NCBI GenBank assembly: GCA_009993635.1
Contig: JAACTC010000009.1
Coordinates: 62,001-126,000, forward strand
Source of the DNA: Erythrobacter sp.
Lineage (GTDB): Bacteria; Pseudomonadota; Alphaproteobacteria; Sphingomonadales; Sphingomonadaceae
Length of the DNA: 64,000 nt
Direction: 5' to 3'
This document shows positions 62,010 through 64,000 of this stretch, one piece after another. The position numbers and the translations under genes were made by a program. The notes under the pieces were generated by a model. The model ran no database searches and was not told the DNA's origin. It saw nothing but the letters and a program-made list of their open reading frames with translations. Each line of letters begins with the position of its first letter. The stretch's first letter is position 1.

Positions 62010-63560
62010 TCAATCCAGACCCACTTCCTCGGCAAGCCATCGCGCCGCCTCGCGCGGGGTTTTCTTGTCGCCATCGGTCCGGTCGACAGAGAAGTTCGCC
62101 TGCCGCATCGCATCTACGTTGATGTTGCCGAGCAATGGCTCCAGCGCGGCCATCAGCCGCTCGTCATCGGCACGTTCGGGTGAGACGATGATCAGCGTGT
62201 CGTAACTCGGCAGCGCCTCGCGCGGGTCGTCGAGAATCACCAGATTATCTGCCGCGATCCGCCCGTCCGAGGTGTAGGCGCTGATGACGTCGGCATCGCC
62301 GGAGGTGAGCGCATTGTACATGAAGGTGGGCGAGAAATTGCGTTCGTTTGCAAAATCCAGCCCATAGGCATCGCGCACCGCGAACCATTCGGGCCGCTCG
62401 AACCATTCGGGATCGCCGCCCGCCACCAGCCGGGGCGCGGCGCGGGCAAGATCCTCGATCGTGCGAATGCCCAGCTGCTGCGCCCGATCCTCACGCATGG
62501 CGAGCGCATAGGCATTTTCGAACCCGAGCTTGCCGACCACGCGCGTGCCCTGCACATCGCGTTCCCATTTCACGATCGCATCGTACATCGCGTCGCGCCC
62601 GGGATTGTCGGTGCGCTTCATCTGGTTGGCCCAGATCGTGCCGGTATAGTCGAAATAGAGGTCTATCGACCCGTTGGCGACCGCCTGCGCGACCACGGCC
62701 GAGCCCAGCCCTTCACGATATTCGACGTTGTAGCCCGCGTCTTCCAGCTGCTCGCCCACCAGCCGCCCGAGGATCAGCTGTTCGGAAAACTGCTTGGTCC
62801 CGATCACGATGGTGTCGCGGCCGTCGTCGCGGCTCCAGTCCGCCTGGCTGGCGAAGGCTGCGGCGACCCCCACCGCCACCGCGATGGCGCCGCCCAGCCA
62901 TAGCCGCCGGTCGCGTCGGCGGAAGCCCGCCTCGATCGTGCCGAGCAGCGCGTCGGCGACGATAGCCAGCCCTGCGCTGGCAATGCAGCCGGCCAGCACC
63001 AGCGACCAGTTCTGCGTCTGCAAACCGGCAAAGATCGGATCGCCCAGGCTCGGCTGGCCGATGGTGGTGGAAAGCGTCGCCGCGCCGATGGTCCACACCG
63101 CCGCCGTGCGGATGCCCGCCATGATATAGGGCGCGGCAAGCGGGGCTTCGACCAGCCGCAGCCTCTGCCAGAAGTTCATCCCCACACCATCGGCGGCTTC
63201 CAGTACGCCGGGGTCGAGATTGGTCTGCGCGGTAACTGCGTTGCGCAGGATCGGCAGCAGCGCATAGAGCGCCAGCGCCAGCAGCGCGGGCAGGAAGCCA
63301 AGCGTGGGCAGCCCCTCGCCGAAGACCGCGCGCAGGCTCAGCAATATCGGGAAGAACAGCGCCAGCAGGGCCAGCGCGGGGATCGTCTGGACGAGACTGG
63401 CAAAGCCCAGCGCGCCGCGCGCCACCGCCTGGCTGCGGCTCGCCCATACGGCCAGCGGCAACGCGACCGCGATGCCAAGGCCAATCGCGCAGGCGGCCAG
63501 GATGACGTGCTGCGCCAGCACATCGCCCAGTCCCATGAGTGCGGCCCACACGCCGCTCAT
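62010..63560 (-). CDS. Osmoprotectant-type ABC permease fused to substrate-binding domain
   Basis: 516 residues. Residues 1-235 form a binding-protein-dependent permease (five to six helices; EAADGVGMNFWQRLRLVEAPLAAPYIM is the coupling helix loop). After a last helix (about 222-240) comes an OpuAC/QAT-type binding domain (TIVIGTKQFSEQLILGRLVG; DLYFDYTGTIWANQM; SYDTLIIVSPERADDERLM). Same layout as OpuCB-OpuCC and as EgtU, the ergothioneine importer. Ligand is glycine betaine, choline, carnitine or ergothioneine; sequence by eye cannot choose. Coupled to the ATPase gene upstream by ATGA. Confidence 0.92.
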   Translation of the reverse strand: MSGVWAALMGLGDVLAQHVILAACAIGLGIAVALPLAVWASRSQAVARGALGFASLVQTIPALALLALFFPILLSLRAVFGEGLPTLGFLPALLALALYALLPILRNAVTAQTNLDPGVLEAADGVGMNFWQRLRLVEAPLAAPYIMAGIRTAAVWTIGAATLSTTIGQPSLGDPIFAGLQTQNWSLVLAGCIASAGLAIVADALLGTIEAGFRRRDRRLWLGGAIAVAVGVAAAFASQADWSRDDGRDTIVIGTKQFSEQLILGRLVGEQLEDAGYNVEYREGLGSAVVAQAVANGSIDLYFDYTGTIWANQMKRTDNPGRDAMYDAIVKWERDVQGTRVVGKLGFENAYALAMREDRAQQLGIRTIEDLARAAPRLVAGGDPEWFERPEWFAVRDAYGLDFANERNFSPTFMYNALTSGDADVISAYTSDGRIAADNLVILDDPREALPSYDTLIIVSPERADDERLMAALEPLLGNINVDAMRQANFSVDRTDGDKKTPREAARWLAEEVGLD

Positions 63561-64000
63561 GCTTCCAGCCCCTTGAGCATTTCCGCCTGGTGGCGCGGCA
63601 CCGCGACCAGTTCCTGCGCCACATCGCCGCCCTTGCCGCTGGCGAGCGCCTGCGGGGTTTCGTCCGCGACGATCCGGCCCTTGTCCATCACCAGCACGCG
63701 GTCCGCCAGGATCAGCGCCTCTGCCATGTCGTGCGTCACCATGATGGTGGTCAGGTCGAGCCGTTCATGCAGGTCGCGCACCCGTGTGCCCAGCGCATCG
63801 CGGGTCACCGGGTCGAGCGCGCCGAACGGCTCGTCCATCAGCAGCAGCGAAGGCTGCCCGGCGAGCGCACGCGCCACGCCCACGCGTTGCTGCTGCCCGC
63901 CGGAAAGCGCATCGGGCAGGCGATCGATCATGCCGGGGTCGAGATCGACCAGTTCCAGCAGTTCGCCGATCCGCTCGTTCCCCAGCCGGGTGCCGACCAG
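63557..64000 (-). CDS. ABC transporter ATP-binding protein, C-terminal part
   Basis: Only the last 147 residues are inside the window; the start lies beyond the right edge. Signature LSGGQQQRVGVARALA, Walker B LLLMDEPFGALDP, H-loop VTHDMAEAL and the family-typical LVMDKGRIVADETPQAL identify an OpuCA/ProV-like ATPase. Its stop overlaps the permease-binding protein start (63557-63560), so the two make one importer. Whether CBS regulatory domains exist cannot be said; the visible C-terminus is short, arguing against them. Confidence 0.92.
   Translation of the reverse strand: MVGTRLGNERIGELLELVDLDPGMIDRLPDALSGGQQQRVGVARALAGQPSLLLMDEPFGALDPVTRDALGTRVRDLHERLDLTTIMVTHDMAEALILADRVLVMDKGRIVADETPQALASGKGGDVAQELVAVPRHQAEMLKGLEA

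Overview
The window is chromosomal DNA from a high-GC alphaproteobacterium, most likely a sphingomonad of the Erythrobacter/Qipengyuania type. This is inferred from protein sequence and gene content: the exosortase-A-associated glycosylation genes, an intracellular PHA depolymerase, the lptE-holA and lptA-lptC-rnd blocks, and a small UVR-motif protein of a type I recall from sphingomonads. About 93-95% is coding. Genes are densely packed and many adjacent pairs are translationally coupled by 4-bp ATGA, GTGA, TTGA or CTGA overlaps. I saw no rRNA, tRNA, CRISPR array, phage or insertion sequence.

Layout. 1-4 kb: LPS transport (3' end of lptE, lptA, lptC) with holA, RNase D and uracil-DNA glycosylase. 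4-8 kb: an envelope-glycan locus with a two-helix membrane protein coupled to an exosortase-A-type glycosyltransferase, divergent from a 41-residue membrane microprotein coupled to an O-glycosylation-ligase-like protein. 8-16 kb: MaoC hydratase, thiolase, DUF5996, a lipoprotein, DUF4126, PHA depolymerase and an MsbA-like exporter. 15.5-24.4 kb: secreted M13 protease, UppP, two small acidic lipoproteins, phenylalanine hydroxylase, thiolase and acyl-CoA dehydrogenase, and a beta-helix protein. 24.4-34.3 kb: GNAT, ribA, xthA, lipoprotein alkaline phosphatase, LolA, ribosomal protein L33, ArfB, an RluA-type pseudouridine synthase, a PabB-PabC fusion and a HerA-like ATPase.

34.4-38.2 kb: an operon encoding a periplasmic EF-hand protein, an OmpR-type regulator and a histidine kinase, preceded by ACAAA direct repeats, then a VOC/cupin pair. 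38.3-43.5 kb: aminopeptidase P divergent from a secreted S9 peptidase, HAD phosphatase and thioesterase. 43.5-44.35 kb: a short lower-GC patch with a UVR-motif protein, a sphingomonad-type intergenic repeat and an unknown ORF. 44.4-54 kb: SDR, alanine dehydrogenase, a lone PstS, a TspO-like membrane protein, DUF983, an APC permease and FtsK. 53.7-64 kb: ThiE-like protein, YggS, GlnD, acyl-CoA synthetase, Lgt, a MidA-type methyltransferase, DUF2147 and an osmoprotectant/EgtU-type ABC transporter running off the right edge.

Most of this is conserved housekeeping. The best candidates for something new are the exosortase-A-associated locus with its microprotein and coupled membrane protein, and the EF-hand/two-component operon with its putative operator. 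Smaller leads are the palindrome between phaZ and the exporter, the hairpin directly before a small membrane ORF, and a probable CTG start. No sequence search could be run, so family assignments rest on motif and sequence recognition.
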